Notes: a model not told the origin generated them from the sequence alone. 64,000 nucleotides of DNA from Glycomyces sambucus (GCF_900102815.1 NZ_FNGF01000009.1:186001-250000), one strand, 5' to 3'; numbered from the stretch's first letter, positions 1 to 8,845 are shown. A program made the numbers and translations.

Positions 1-1
1 C

Positions 2-1081
2 GACCTCGTCGCCGGGCTCCCCACCCTGAAGGCGTTCGGCCGCGCCGCCAAGCAGACCGGGGCCATCGAGGTCACCACCGGCGAGTACCGGCGCCGCTCG
101 ATGTCGCTGCTGCGCGTCGCGTTCTGCTCCGCGCTCGTCCTCGAACTCGCCGCGTCCCTGTCCGTGGCCGTCGTCGCCGTCACCGTGGGCGTCCAGCTCG
201 TGGACGGCGGCCTCGCCGGCCAGGCCGGGCTCCAGACCGCGCTCCTCGTCCTCATCCTCGCCCCCGAGGCGTACCTGCCGCTGCGCAATGCCGGGGCCCA
301 CTACCACGCCAGCGCCGAAGGGCTCGCCGCCGCCGAACGGGTCTTCGCGATCCTCGCCGAGCCCACCGAGGAGGGGACCGGACCCGCCGAAGCGGGCGAG
401 CCCACCGACGCGCCCGCCCTCACCAGCGCCCCGCACATCGCGCCGCCGCTGCGCCGCGCGCCCACGATCATGTTCCGCCGCACCGTCTTCGCCTACCCCG
501 GCCGCGACCCGCTGCCCGAACTCAGCCTCACCGTGCCCGCCGCGCAGACCACCGTCCTCACCGCCCGCTCCGGCGCGGGCAAGTCGACGCTCCTCGCTGC
601 GCTCCTGGGCTTCCGGCAGCCGGTGGGCGGCTCGATCGCCTTCGACGGCACCGACCTCGCCCGCCTCGACCTGGAGGCCATCCGCCGCTCCGTCTCCTGG
701 CTGCCCCAGAAGCCGGTCCTCATCGACGGCACCGTCGCCGACAACGTGCGCCTCTCGGTGCCGCACGACGCCTCCGACCCCGCCGTCGCCAAGGCCATCG
801 CCGCCGCGCACGCCCCCGACGGGCGCCGCCGCGTCACCGCCGGCGGCGCCGGGCTCTCCGCCGGGGAGGCCGCCCGGGTCGGGCTCGCCCGGCTGCTGCT
901 GCGCGCCGACCTCCTCGACACGCCGGTCCTGCTCCTGGACGAGCCGACCGCGCACCTCGACACCGACACCGAGCGCGCGGTCCTCGAATCCTTCGCGCCC
1001 TACCGCGAGAACCGGACCGTGCTCATCGCCTCGCACCGCGACGCGGTACGGGCCATCGCCGACCGAGAGGTGGACTGGTAG
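2..1081 (+). CDS. cydD: CydD, thiol reductant ABC exporter subunit (5' end outside window)
   Basis: C-terminal part of a fused permease-ATPase half-transporter. CydDC moves glutathione/cysteine-type thiols (or related reductants) across the inner membrane and is needed to assemble cytochrome bd oxidase. The reading frame is open from base 2, so the start lies upstream. The visible part begins in the transmembrane domain with the family-typical DLVAGLPTLKAFGRA helix. Two hydrophobic segments follow, then the nucleotide-binding domain: Walker A ARSGAGKST, Q-loop LPQK, ABC signature LSAGEAARVGLARLLL and Walker B VLLLDEPTAHLD. The signature starts LSAGE rather than LSGGE, a mild variation common in actinobacterial CydD. 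The gene ends TAG with the last G shared by the GTG of cydC, so the two are translationally coupled. cydAB would be expected upstream, outside the window. Confidence 0.9.
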   Translation, partial: DLVAGLPTLKAFGRAAKQTGAIEVTTGEYRRRSMSLLRVAFCSALVLELAASLSVAVVAVTVGVQLVDGGLAGQAGLQTALLVLILAPEAYLPLRNAGAHYHASAEGLAAAERVFAILAEPTEEGTGPAEAGEPTDAPALTSAPHIAPPLRRAPTIMFRRTVFAYPGRDPLPELSLTVPAAQTTVLTARSGAGKSTLLAALLGFRQPVGGSIAFDGTDLARLDLEAIRRSVSWLPQKPVLIDGTVADNVRLSVPHDASDPAVAKAIAAAHAPDGRRRVTAGGAGLSAGEAARVGLARLLLRADLLDTPVLLLDEPTAHLDTDTERAVLESFAPYRENRTVLIASHRDAVRAIADREVDW

Positions 1082-2790
1082 TGGTCAGTCGTCGTTCGTA
1101 TTCGCAGTGGCGCAACACGATCGCCCTGCGGCTCGGCCTCGGCGCCGTCCTCGGCGCCCTCGCCCAGCTCAGCGCCCTCGGGCTCCTCGCGGTCTCGGCG
1201 TACCTCGTCTCCCGCGCCTGGGAGCAGCCGCCGATCCTGTACCTCATGGTTGCGATCACCTCGGTGCGCGCGCTCGGCATCGGCCGCGGCGTCCTGCGCT
1301 ACGCCGAGCGCCTGACCTCCCATGACGCCGCCTTCCGCGGCCTCGAACGCCTCCGCGTCGCCGTGTGGCGCAAGCTGGTGCGCCTCGCGCCCGCCGGGAT
1401 GCCGGTGTGGCGCTCGGGCGACCTCCAGGCCCGCCTGGTCGACGACGTCGACGGCACCGGCGACCGGTGGCTGCGCGGGACCCTCCCGCTCACCGCCGCG
1501 GTCATCACCGCCGTCGTGGCCGTGGTCCTCCAGACCGCGATCCTGCCCGCCGCCGGGGCCGTCCTGGCCCTGACGCTGCTCGCCGCGGGCCTCGCCGGGC
1601 CCGCACTCGCCTCCTGGTCCTCGCGGTTCGCCCTGCGCGCCACCGCGGCCGAGCGCGGCGAGCTCACCGAGAACGTCCGCGCCTGCCTCCACGGCCGCGA
1701 AGAGCTCGTCGCCGCCGGCACCGACGCCGTCGCGCTCGAACGCGCCCTCGACGGCGACGAGCGCCTGCGCCGCGCCCACGCCCGCATCGCCTGGTCCGCC
1801 GGGCTCGGCCAGTGCGCCGGCCTGCTCGCCATGGCCGCCGCCGTCGCCGGCGCACTGTGGACCGGCATCCCCGCCGTCGCGGCCGGGACCCTCGACGGGG
1901 TCCTCCTCGCCTGCCTCGCGCTCGTCCCGCTCGCCGCCTTCGAACCCGTCCTCGCCCTCCCCGCCGCGGCCCAGCAGACCGCTGCCGCCAAGGAGAGCGG
2001 GCGCCGCCTCGTCGAGATCACGCAGGCCCCCGACCCGCGCCCGGACCCCGTGGAGCCCATGGAGTTCGAGCCCAACCCGCTCGGGGGCCCGCCCTACATC
2101 GAGATCAAGCGGCTCTCGGTCGCCTGGCCCGGCGCCGACCGGCCCGCCATCGCGGGCTTCGACCTCAAGATCCAGCCCGGCGAGCGCGTCGCCGTCATGG
2201 GCCCCTCCGGCTCGGGCAAGTCCACGCTCGCCGCCGCCCTCATGGGCTTCCTGCCCTACGAGGGGTCGCTGCGCTTCGGGGGCGTCGAACTCGCCGAGTA
2301 CGACGGCGACGACGTGCGCCGCACCGTCGGCCTGTGCTCCCAGGACGCCCACGTCTTCGACACCACCCTCGCCGAGAACCTGCGCCTCGCGCGCACCGGC
2401 GCCACCGACGACGAGCTCGTCCGGGCCCTGCGCTGGGCCGGCCTGCGCGACTGGTTCGACGGCCTGGACCTGGGCCTGGCCACCCGTCTCGGCGAGCACG
2501 GCCGGGCCGTCTCCGGCGGCGAGCGCGGCCGCATCGCCCTCGCCCGCTGCCTCATCGCCGACCGCGAAGTGCTCGTCCTCGACGAACCCGACGCGCATCT
2601 CGACGCCGCCACCGCAGAACGCGTACTCAGGACGGCCGCCGCCGCTCTTGAAGGGAAGACCGCGATCATCATCACCCACCGGCCGCTGCCCCCCGGGGTC
2701 GTCGACCGGACCGTCCACCTGCGGCCGCCCGTGCCGACACCGCGTGACGCGCCGCTCAGTTCGCTTCTGGACCTGGCCCCCCGTGGGTAG
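1081..2790 (+). CDS. cydC: CydC, thiol reductant ABC exporter subunit
   Basis: Second half of the heterodimeric CydDC exporter, 569 residues, normal length for the family. About six transmembrane helices lie in residues 15-290. The ATPase domain (about 335-560) has Walker A GPSGSGKST, Q-loop LCSQDAHVF, signature VSGGERGRIALARC and Walker B VLVLDEPDAHLD. The GTG start overlaps the cydD stop by one base (TAGTG), which fixes the start and implies coupled translation. A short GC hairpin follows at 2838-2853. The role is known from the family: export of reductant for heme and disulfide chemistry in the periplasmic space and for cytochrome bd maturation. Nothing in the sequence shows its regulation. 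Confidence 0.9.
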   Translation: MVSRRSYSQWRNTIALRLGLGAVLGALAQLSALGLLAVSAYLVSRAWEQPPILYLMVAITSVRALGIGRGVLRYAERLTSHDAAFRGLERLRVAVWRKLVRLAPAGMPVWRSGDLQARLVDDVDGTGDRWLRGTLPLTAAVITAVVAVVLQTAILPAAGAVLALTLLAAGLAGPALASWSSRFALRATAAERGELTENVRACLHGREELVAAGTDAVALERALDGDERLRRAHARIAWSAGLGQCAGLLAMAAAVAGALWTGIPAVAAGTLDGVLLACLALVPLAAFEPVLALPAAAQQTAAAKESGRRLVEITQAPDPRPDPVEPMEFEPNPLGGPPYIEIKRLSVAWPGADRPAIAGFDLKIQPGERVAVMGPSGSGKSTLAAALMGFLPYEGSLRFGGVELAEYDGDDVRRTVGLCSQDAHVFDTTLAENLRLARTGATDDELVRALRWAGLRDWFDGLDLGLATRLGEHGRAVSGGERGRIALARCLIADREVLVLDEPDAHLDAATAERVLRTAAAALEGKTAIIITHRPLPPGVVDRTVHLRPPVPTPRDAPLSSLLDLAPRG

Positions 2791-2837
2791 ACTCCCGGAA
2801 CGGTGCTACCGGCTCTCCCCGGTGGAAACGCCCAGAC

Positions 2838-2853
2838 GGCCCCGCGCGGGGCC
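2838..2853 (+). terminator. short GC hairpin after cydC
   Basis: GGCCCC-GCGC-GGGGCC hairpin followed by TT, 48 bases after the cydC stop. It has no U-run, so it is at best a weak terminator or an RNA 3' end. Confidence 0.4.
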
Positions 2854-2883
2854 TTCCGACTCGCCTAAGGCATTGATGCAGCA

Positions 2884-3522
2884 GTGAACACGTCTGCTCC
2901 CACATCCGGACCGAAGCCTCCCAGCTCAGGGCAGCGCTGGCCGCAAGGATGGACCAAGCTCCACGTCTACCTGACCGATCTCGACGAGGTCAAGGCGGTG
3001 GCCGAGTCGTACCGGCCCGTCATCGACCTCGCCGCCGACAAGCCGGTCCCGCACGAATGGCTCCACGCGACCGTCGCCTCGGTCGAGTGCGACGCCGCCG
3101 GGATCGCCGACGACGTCCGCGACAAGCTCGTCGACCGCCTCCGGGAGCACGCCTCCCGGGTCCCCGCCTTCAAGCTCACGGTCGGGCCCGCGCTCGCCGC
3201 CACCGGCGGCGTCCTGCTCGACACGTTCCCCGGCACGCACTTCGACGCACTGGTCGCCACCTGCGTCGACGCCGTGAACGCGGTCGTCGAGGGCGGCGTC
3301 GGCCGCCCCTGCGGCGGACCGGGCCACGTCTCGCTGTCGTACCGCGCCGACACGGTCGGCGTCGACCCCCGCCGCGGCGCCATCCAGAACAGGCTCCGCG
3401 ACGTCCGGCCGGGTCGGACGGAGATCACAGTCACGGGCGTCGAACTCGTCCGGGTCATCCAGAGCGAGGACGCCTCGTCCTACACCTGGGAGCACGTGGC
3501 ACGGATTCCCTTGGGCGCGTAG
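2884..3522 (+). CDS. 2H phosphoesterase / 2'-5' RNA ligase-like protein
   Basis: Protein of 212 residues with the two H-x-T/S motifs that define the 2H phosphoesterase superfamily. The first is HATV (His61) and the second HVSL (His148), about 87 residues apart, as in LigT/ThpR-type folds. Known members hydrolyse 2',3'-cyclic nucleotides or join RNA through 2'-5' bonds. Which substrate this one uses cannot be told. The first 25 residues are Pro/Ser-rich and probably disordered. It starts with GTG and no convincing ribosome site, and stands alone between cydC and a terminator hairpin at 3537-3568. A cytoplasmic RNA-processing or nucleotide phosphodiesterase role is the best guess. Confidence 0.7.
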   Translation: MNTSAPTSGPKPPSSGQRWPQGWTKLHVYLTDLDEVKAVAESYRPVIDLAADKPVPHEWLHATVASVECDAAGIADDVRDKLVDRLREHASRVPAFKLTVGPALAATGGVLLDTFPGTHFDALVATCVDAVNAVVEGGVGRPCGGPGHVSLSYRADTVGVDPRRGAIQNRLRDVRPGRTEITVTGVELVRVIQSEDASSYTWEHVARIPLGA

Positions 3523-3536
3523 GCATCCCATTTCCC

Positions 3537-3568
3537 GAACGGGCGTCGCCAGGAGGCGGCGCCCGTTC
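3537..3568 (+). terminator. terminator after the 2H phosphoesterase gene
   Basis: Inverted repeat GAACGGGCGTCGCC / GGCGGCGCCCGTTC with an AGGA loop, 14 bp with one G-U pair, starting 15 bases after the stop codon. Confidence 0.7.
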
Positions 3569-3744
3569 CGGTTGACGCTTGGGACGCGAATCTGACACCA
3601 TTTTGTCACTGCCCTGTGGCCTACTGTTGAGGCACGTGTCAGAGACCGGCCACGTGACGTTCAGGCGTGGTCGACGCGGACCCGCCTCCCGCGCGCCGGC
3701 ATGCAGTCCCGGTTGACCCCGGATCGGCGAAAGCCGCAAGTGTC

Positions 3745-3759
3745 AGGAGGTGTCGATTG
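3745..3759 (+). promoter_or_regulatory. ribosome binding site that sets a TTG start
   Basis: A perfect AGGAGG (3745-3750) lies 6 bases before an in-frame TTG at 3757. The longer open frame reaches back to a GTG at 3667 that has no ribosome site and low-complexity Pro/Arg/Ala codons, so TTG is the better start. Confidence 0.75.
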
Positions 3760-5445
3760 TTCGCAGCCGATGACCGTCGTATCGCGACCCGAGCGACAGC
3801 ATTCGTCCGACCGGTCGAGGAACTGGTGGAGCCCCGGCCGTTCGACCCGCTGACCAGGACCCGCACCGAGGTCACCGAACCGTACGGCTACTTCACCGAC
3901 CTCGACTCCGGCCACGTCCTCCACGGCGGCGAGATCCGCCCGGCCTACGCCCTCGGCGCCCCGACCCCGCTGGAGGTGTGGCGCCGCAACCTGGAGATCG
4001 TCACCGCGATCCTCACCGCCGCGGGCGTCGACTTCTTCGCCGTCCCCGGCTTCAGCCTCACCCGGCCCGTCCTCGGCGCCGCCGCGGCCGACCGGCAGCG
4101 GGTGTGCACCGCGCTCGCGATGCTCTGCGAGTCCACCGGCGGGCGCCTCTCGGTGCCCGAGCCCGCGTTCCGCGAATCCGAACTCGGCCTGAGCAAGCCC
4201 GAGTGGGCCCGCCGCGCCGACATGGGCGACGTGCCGCTCGTGCGCGCCTCCTGGCTGTGGACCGACCCCGGCCGCGACCTCCTCTTCGGCCCCGACTACG
4301 GCTGCGACGTCGAGTTCTGGACCGAGACGGGCGATGGACACCTGCTGGCGCCCAGGCACAACCGCATCAGCCCCGTGGTCCGCCAGAGCGGCGCCCGGGT
4401 CTCCGCCCCCGGCCGCCTGTTCACGGCCCTCGCCGGCGGTGCCCACGCGGACCTGCCGCACCTGCCGACCCGCACCGAGTTCGCGCGCCCCGGCCCCGAC
4501 CACGTCGGCTTCCCCGTCGACGTCGTCTACACCTGGGTCGACGGCGCCGACCACGCCTGGCGCCGCCGCCGCGCCGACGCCGACCATTCGCCGTACCACG
4601 CCGAGTCCGACAACGACGCGCGCTACGTCGACCGCGAGGAGCTGCGGTTCTCGCTGCGGTCGCTGCACCTGAACGCGCCCTGGGTGCGCCACGTCTACCT
4701 CATCACCGACCGCCAGCGCCCGCACTGGCTGGAGGAGGGCCCGGGGCTGACGGTGGTCGACCACCGCGACCTGTTCGACGACCCGGACGCGCTGCCCACC
4801 TTCAACTCCCACGCGATCGAGACGCAGCTGCACCGCATCGAGGGGCTGAGCGAGCACTTCCTGTACTTCAACGACGACATGTTCGTCGGCCGCCCGGTCG
4901 GCCCGCAGATGTTCTTCGAACCCAACGGCCTGGCCCGGTTCTTCCCGGCCCAGACGTTCATCGACATGGACCCCGTCAGCCGCGCCGACTCGCCGCCCAA
5001 CGCGGCCTTCAAGAACGACCGGGCGCTCATCGACCGCGCCTTCGGCCGCACCGTGTCGCGCATGATGAAGCACGTGCCGTACCCGCTCCAGCGCAGCGTC
5101 CTCGCCGAGATGGAGAAGGAGTTCGACGAGGAGATGGAGCGGACCGCGCAGAGCGCCTTCCGCGACGTCACCGACGTCTCCGCGGTGACGCTCCAGCACT
5201 ACTACGCGTACCTCTCGGGCCGCGCGGTCTCCGGGCAGGCCCAGGACGCCTACGTGGAGCTGGGGATGCCCGACGTGGCCGAGCGCCTGGAGCTGCTGCT
5301 GGAGCGGCGCGACCGGGAGACGTTCTGCATCAACGACGCCGGGCTCCCGCCCGAGCTGGTCGAGGAGCGCTCGGCGCTCATGCAGCGCTTCCTGGAGGCG
5401 TACTTCCCCGTGGCCTCGCCGTGGGAGAAGGGCCTGGCGCTCTAG
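3757..5445 (+). CDS. Stealth-family sugar-phosphate transferase
   Basis: Stealth proteins transfer hexose-1-phosphates from nucleotide sugars to build phosphodiester-linked surface polysaccharides (capsule or wall polymers). With the TTG start it has 562 residues. Conserved region 1 is at about 248-262 (VDVVYTWVDGAD). Region 2 covers about 285-390, with the LITDRQRPHWL stretch, VVDHRDLF, and the FLYFNDDMFVG segment. Region 3 starts at about 430 (AFKNDRALIDRAFG, then MMKHVPYPL). The C-terminal segment ends LEAYFPVASPWEKG. The N-terminal 240 residues are unlike the catalytic regions and may be a regulatory or acceptor-binding domain, as in other actinobacterial members. The gene stands alone with no capsule cluster around it. 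A bidirectional terminator separates it from the convergent peptidase gene. Confidence 0.85.
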   Translation: MFAADDRRIATRATAFVRPVEELVEPRPFDPLTRTRTEVTEPYGYFTDLDSGHVLHGGEIRPAYALGAPTPLEVWRRNLEIVTAILTAAGVDFFAVPGFSLTRPVLGAAAADRQRVCTALAMLCESTGGRLSVPEPAFRESELGLSKPEWARRADMGDVPLVRASWLWTDPGRDLLFGPDYGCDVEFWTETGDGHLLAPRHNRISPVVRQSGARVSAPGRLFTALAGGAHADLPHLPTRTEFARPGPDHVGFPVDVVYTWVDGADHAWRRRRADADHSPYHAESDNDARYVDREELRFSLRSLHLNAPWVRHVYLITDRQRPHWLEEGPGLTVVDHRDLFDDPDALPTFNSHAIETQLHRIEGLSEHFLYFNDDMFVGRPVGPQMFFEPNGLARFFPAQTFIDMDPVSRADSPPNAAFKNDRALIDRAFGRTVSRMMKHVPYPLQRSVLAEMEKEFDEEMERTAQSAFRDVTDVSAVTLQHYYAYLSGRAVSGQAQDAYVELGMPDVAERLELLLERRDRETFCINDAGLPPELVEERSALMQRFLEAYFPVASPWEKGLAL

Positions 5446-5457
5446 GGGAGCGAGAAA

Positions 5458-5487
5458 CCCGCACGACATCCGGGGATGTCGTGCGGG
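5458..5487. terminator. bidirectional terminator
   Basis: Perfect 13-bp inverted repeat CCCGCACGACATC / GATGTCGTGCGGG with a 4-base loop, between two convergent genes. It probably stops transcription from both sides. Confidence 0.8.
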
Positions 5488-5498
5488 TATAAGGCCGC

Positions 5499-7538
5499 CT
5501 ACTTGAGGCCGCGCCGCTCCAGGAGCGGTTCGATCTCGGCGTCGCGGCCGCGGAAGCGGCGGAAGGACTCCATCGGGTCGATGGACCCGCCCCTGCTCAG
5601 CAGCGTGGCGCGGAAGTGGTCGCCGTTGGCGCGGGTGAGGCCGCCGTGCTCCTTGAACCACTCGACGGTGTCGGCGTCGAGGATCTCCGACCAGATGTAC
5701 GAGTAGTACCCGGCGGCGTAGCCGATCGAGATGTGCGCGAAGTACGTCGAGCGGTAGCGCGGGGCGATCTCGGGGAGGTGGATTCCGGCCGACTCCAGGG
5801 CCCGGCGCTCGAACGCCTCCACGACCGCGTACGGGTCGTCGCCGCCCTCGGGCACCTCCTCGGGGGCGAGGCGGTGCCACGCCTGGTCGAGGATCGCGGC
5901 GGCCAGGTACTCGGTGGAGGCGAAGCCCTCCCCGAACCCGCTGGCGGCCTTCCACTGCGCGATGAGCTCGGCCGGGGCGGCCTCGCCGGTCGCGTGGTGG
6001 CGCGCGTAGTTCGCCACGACCTCGGGCCAGTCCTCCCACATCTCGTTGACCTGCGAGGGGTACTCGACGAAGTCGCGCGGGGTCGAGGTCATGGAGGTCT
6101 TCGGGTAGCGGCAGGCCGACAGCAGCCCGTGGAGGGCGTGGCCGAACTCGTGGAACAGCGTGGTCACGTTGTCCACGGAGATGAGCGCCGGCTGGCCCTC
6201 GGAGGGCTTGACGATGTTCAGGTTGTTCACGACCACGGGCTTGTCGCCGGTGAGGTCGGACTGGACGACGAGCGGGTTCATCCACGCGCCGCCCTTCTTG
6301 GAGTCGCGGGTGAAGAAGTCGCCCACGAACAGGCCCAGCGGCTCGCCGCCGTCCAGCACCTCCCACACGCGGGCCTCGGGGTGGTACCCCTGGAGGTCCT
6401 CGCGCAGCGCGAAGGTGAGCCCGAACTCCAGCTCGGCGGCGTGGAAGACCCCGTCGACCAGGACGCGGTCGAGTTCGAGGTAGGGCTTGAACGCCTCGGC
6501 GTCGAAGCCGTACTTCGCCTGCCGCACCTGCTTGGCGTAGAACGACCAGTCCCAGGCGGCGAGGGCGAAGTCGCCGCCCTGCGCGTCGATGACCTCCTGG
6601 AGCTCGGCGGCCTCGCGGCGGGCGTTGCGCACCGACGCCTCGGCGAGCCCCGACAGCCGCTCGGCGATGATCTCGGCGTTCCCGGCGGTGCCGTCGGCGG
6701 CGATGTACGCGGCGAAGTGCTCGAAGCCGAGCAGCCGCGCCTTCTCGGCGCGCAGGCGGATCATCCGCAGGAGGGTCGCGGCGTTGCCCCGGCCGCGGCC
6801 GATGGTGGCCTTGTAGAGGCGCTCGCGCAGGTCCCGGTCGGTCAGGTCCTCCAGGAGGGGGTGGCGCGAGAAGTTCGACTGGGTGATGAGGAAGCCGTCG
6901 AGGCCGCGGTCCTTCGCGGCGGAGGCGGCGGCGCCGATCTGGTCCTCCCCGAGGCCGTCGAGCTCGGCGGCGTCGGTGACGTGGACGGCCGCGTCGTTGA
7001 TGTCGGCGAGGATGACCTGGTTGAACGTGGAGGCGAGCTCCGCCAGCTCGGTGTTGATCGCCGCGAGGCGGTCCTTGCCCTCCCGGTCCAGGGCCGCGCC
7101 GCCGCGCACGAACTCGGTGCGGTACCGCTCCAGCAGCCGCTGGTCCTGCTCGTCCAGGCCCAGCTCGTCCCGGCGCTGCCACAGGGCGTCGATGCGCGCG
7201 TACAGCTCGGCGTTCAGCAGGATCTTGTCGGCGTGGGCCGCGAGCTTGGGGCTGATCTCCGTCTCGATCGCGTTGATCTCGTCGTCGGTGTCGGAGGAGT
7301 TCTTGTTGAAGAAGACGATGCTGACGCGCTTGAGCACGCCCAGCCCGGACCGCTCCAGGGCCACGACCGTGTTGTCGAAGGTCGGCTCGGCGGGGTCGGC
7401 GGCGATCGCGGCGACCCGCTCCAGCTGCTCGGCCATGCCGGCCTCGAACGCGGGCAGGTAGTGCTCCGCGCGGATCGCCGCGAACGGCGGAAGCTGGTAC
7501 GGCAGGTCTGAGGGGGACAGGAACGGGTTGTCGGTCAC
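5499..7538 (-). CDS. dcp: M3 family oligopeptidase (peptidyl-dipeptidase Dcp type)
   Basis: Zinc metallopeptidase of the thimet oligopeptidase/Dcp family that degrades short peptides in the cytoplasm. The zinc site is FHEFGHALHG (His463, Glu464, His467) with the downstream glutamate-bearing helix, and the length of 679 residues is normal. I place the start at GTG 7538, not the upstream ATG at 7562. The GTG has AGGAG (CTCCT at 7545-7549 on the plus strand) 6 bases before it. The protein then begins VTDNPFLSPSDLPYQLPPF, which matches the usual N-terminus of this family. No signal peptide. It is a single-gene unit, convergent with the Stealth gene and divergent from the phosphatase. Confidence 0.88.
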   Translation of the reverse strand: MTDNPFLSPSDLPYQLPPFAAIRAEHYLPAFEAGMAEQLERVAAIAADPAEPTFDNTVVALERSGLGVLKRVSIVFFNKNSSDTDDEINAIETEISPKLAAHADKILLNAELYARIDALWQRRDELGLDEQDQRLLERYRTEFVRGGAALDREGKDRLAAINTELAELASTFNQVILADINDAAVHVTDAAELDGLGEDQIGAAASAAKDRGLDGFLITQSNFSRHPLLEDLTDRDLRERLYKATIGRGRGNAATLLRMIRLRAEKARLLGFEHFAAYIAADGTAGNAEIIAERLSGLAEASVRNARREAAELQEVIDAQGGDFALAAWDWSFYAKQVRQAKYGFDAEAFKPYLELDRVLVDGVFHAAELEFGLTFALREDLQGYHPEARVWEVLDGGEPLGLFVGDFFTRDSKKGGAWMNPLVVQSDLTGDKPVVVNNLNIVKPSEGQPALISVDNVTTLFHEFGHALHGLLSACRYPKTSMTSTPRDFVEYPSQVNEMWEDWPEVVANYARHHATGEAAPAELIAQWKAASGFGEGFASTEYLAAAILDQAWHRLAPEEVPEGGDDPYAVVEAFERRALESAGIHLPEIAPRYRSTYFAHISIGYAAGYYSYIWSEILDADTVEWFKEHGGLTRANGDHFRATLLSRGGSIDPMESFRRFRGRDAEIEPLLERRGLK

Positions 7539-7667
7539 GGAGGCTCCTCGCTCGTCGGACATGGCGGTGGGCCGAATCCTATTGCGGTCACCTGCCGCGC
7601 GGCAAGTGCATTGGCCGGGTGCACGAAGCAGCAGCCGACAACCTCACCGAACCGGCGCCGCCCGGAT

Positions 7668-7673
7668 TAATAT
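7668..7673 (+). promoter_or_regulatory. -10 box TAATAT for a leaderless transcript
   Basis: TAATAT ends 7 bases before the ATG at 7681, so the transcript should start at or next to the A of ATG. There is no ribosome site. Confidence 0.6.
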
Positions 7674-7680
7674 CGAGCCC

Positions 7681-8475
7681 ATGCCTGATTCGAGCCCCCT
7701 GTACGTGGCCAGCGACGTCCACGGCCACTACGACGCGCTCGCCGAGGCGCTGCGCGGACGCGGGCTCGTCGACGGGGACGCGAAGTGGACCGGCGGCGAC
7801 GCCCGCCTGTGGATCCTCGGCGACCTGTTCGACCGCGGCGAGGAGGGCGTGGCGGTGGTCCGGCTGCTGCGGCGCCTGGCCGGCCAGGCCGCGGCCGAGG
7901 GCGGCCACGTCGACACCCTCATCGGCAACCACGAGGTGCTGGTGCTCGGCTCCCGGCGCTTCGGCGACGTCGCGTTCACCGACGTCGACGGGATGGACCG
8001 GCAGTTCCTGCACTGGTGGGTCCTCAACGGCGGCTTCGAGGACGAGCTCGGCGACCTCACCGAGGACGAGGTGAAGTGGCTGGAGTCGCGCCGCGTCATG
8101 CACGTGGTCGACCGCTCGCTGCTCGTCCACTCCGACTCCGAGTCCTACCTCGCGTACGGGCGCAGCGAGGAGGCGGTGAACTCGGCCGTGCGCCGCATCC
8201 TCGCCTCCGACGAGCCCGAGGAGTGGTGGCAGCTGTTCCGGGAGCTGACGCGCCGCCACGAGTTCCTGGGGGAGGAGGGCCCCGCGCGCGTGCGCGGGAT
8301 GCTGCGCTCCTTCGGCGGCGACGAGCTCGTCCACGGCCACTCCACGATCCCCGACACCACCGACCTCGAACCGTCCCAGGTCACCCAGGCCCGCCGCTAC
8401 TGCGACGGCCTCGTGCTCAACGTCGACGGCGGCGTGTACCAGGGCGGCAAGTGCCTGGTGGTCCGCCTCAACTAA
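7681..8475 (+). CDS. calcineurin-like metallophosphoesterase
   Basis: Two-metal phosphatase of 264 residues. All family blocks are present: SDVHGHYDAL near the N-terminus, GDLFDRGEEG, GNHEVLVLG, then the His-containing LLVHSDSE and the final HGHST. The layout resembles bacterial PrpE/ApaH-like and Ser/Thr phosphatase-like enzymes that cut phosphoproteins or dinucleoside polyphosphates. The exact substrate is unknown. The ATG at 7681 is chosen over upstream in-frame starts because TAATAT sits 7 bases before it and the upstream codons overlap the divergent peptidase promoter. No signal peptide or membrane segment, so cytoplasmic. Confidence 0.85.
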   Translation: MPDSSPLYVASDVHGHYDALAEALRGRGLVDGDAKWTGGDARLWILGDLFDRGEEGVAVVRLLRRLAGQAAAEGGHVDTLIGNHEVLVLGSRRFGDVAFTDVDGMDRQFLHWWVLNGGFEDELGDLTEDEVKWLESRRVMHVVDRSLLVHSDSESYLAYGRSEEAVNSAVRRILASDEPEEWWQLFRELTRRHEFLGEEGPARVRGMLRSFGGDELVHGHSTIPDTTDLEPSQVTQARRYCDGLVLNVDGGVYQGGKCLVVRLN

Positions 8476-8540
8476 CGGCCCCCTACGCCTTTCGCCACCG
8501 ATCGTCACCCCCGCGGTGTCACCGCGCGGGCGACCCAGAT

Positions 8541-8601
8541 CAGTCGTCGCTGGGCAGGCCCTCTCAGTCGTCGCTCGGCAGGCCCTTTCAGTCGTCGCTC
8601 G
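8541..8601. repeat. 24-bp tandem repeat, two full copies and one partial
   Basis: The unit begins CAGTCGTCGCTSGGCAGGCC and recurs at exactly 24-bp steps from 8541, 8565 and 8589. The third copy matches for 13 bases and encodes, on the minus strand, the last residues and the stop codon of the small membrane protein gene. It looks like slippage duplication of that gene's 3' end. Confidence 0.75.
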
Positions 8602-8845
8602 ACGATGTGAAGAAGTACAGGCGCGGCACGGGCGGCGGCGTGGCCGCGCGGCCCGCCCGCGACTCCAGCCACAGGCTCACGGTCCCCGCCGCGGCGACGC
8701 CGAGCGCCGCCCATCCGGCCAGGGGCGAGTAGGCGACCGCGTACCCCAGCGCGGCGGCCAGCGCGGTCGCGATCGCGGCGGTCAGGAACGCCCTGCGGAA
8801 GGCGCGCCGGTGCTCACGGCGCGCGACGACTCGGTTGTGTCTCAT
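8588..8845 (-). CDS. small two-helix membrane protein
   Basis: Protein of 85 residues, not recognised. A basic N-terminus (MRHNRVVARREHRRAFRRAF) is followed by two hydrophobic helices, about residues 19-36 and 38-54, then a short polar tail ending TSSSDD. The positive-inside rule puts the N-terminus in the cytoplasm. A start 14 codons upstream (8887) is open, but its codons lack the GC3 bias of the rest. No clear ribosome site was found for either. It is a single gene, and its 3' end lies in the 24-bp tandem repeat. Proteins of this type (DUF3040-like or small integral membrane proteins) are common in actinobacteria, but no family can be assigned. Confidence 0.5.
   Translation of the reverse strand: MRHNRVVARREHRRAFRRAFLTAAIATALAAALGYAVAYSPLAGWAALGVAAAGTVSLWLESRAGRAATPPPVPRLYFFTSSSDD

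Noticed and set aside
1000-2718. 572-residue open frame opposite cydC
   Set aside because: Shadow frame with Glu/Gly/Asp-rich composition and no domain; cydC motifs are clear on the other strand.
3661-7182. 1173-residue open frame on the minus strand
   Set aside because: Arg/Pro/Gly-rich shadow of the Stealth and M3 genes; open only because of extreme GC content.
8541-8601. CRISPR-like direct repeats
   Set aside because: Contiguous 24-bp tandem duplication without spacers.
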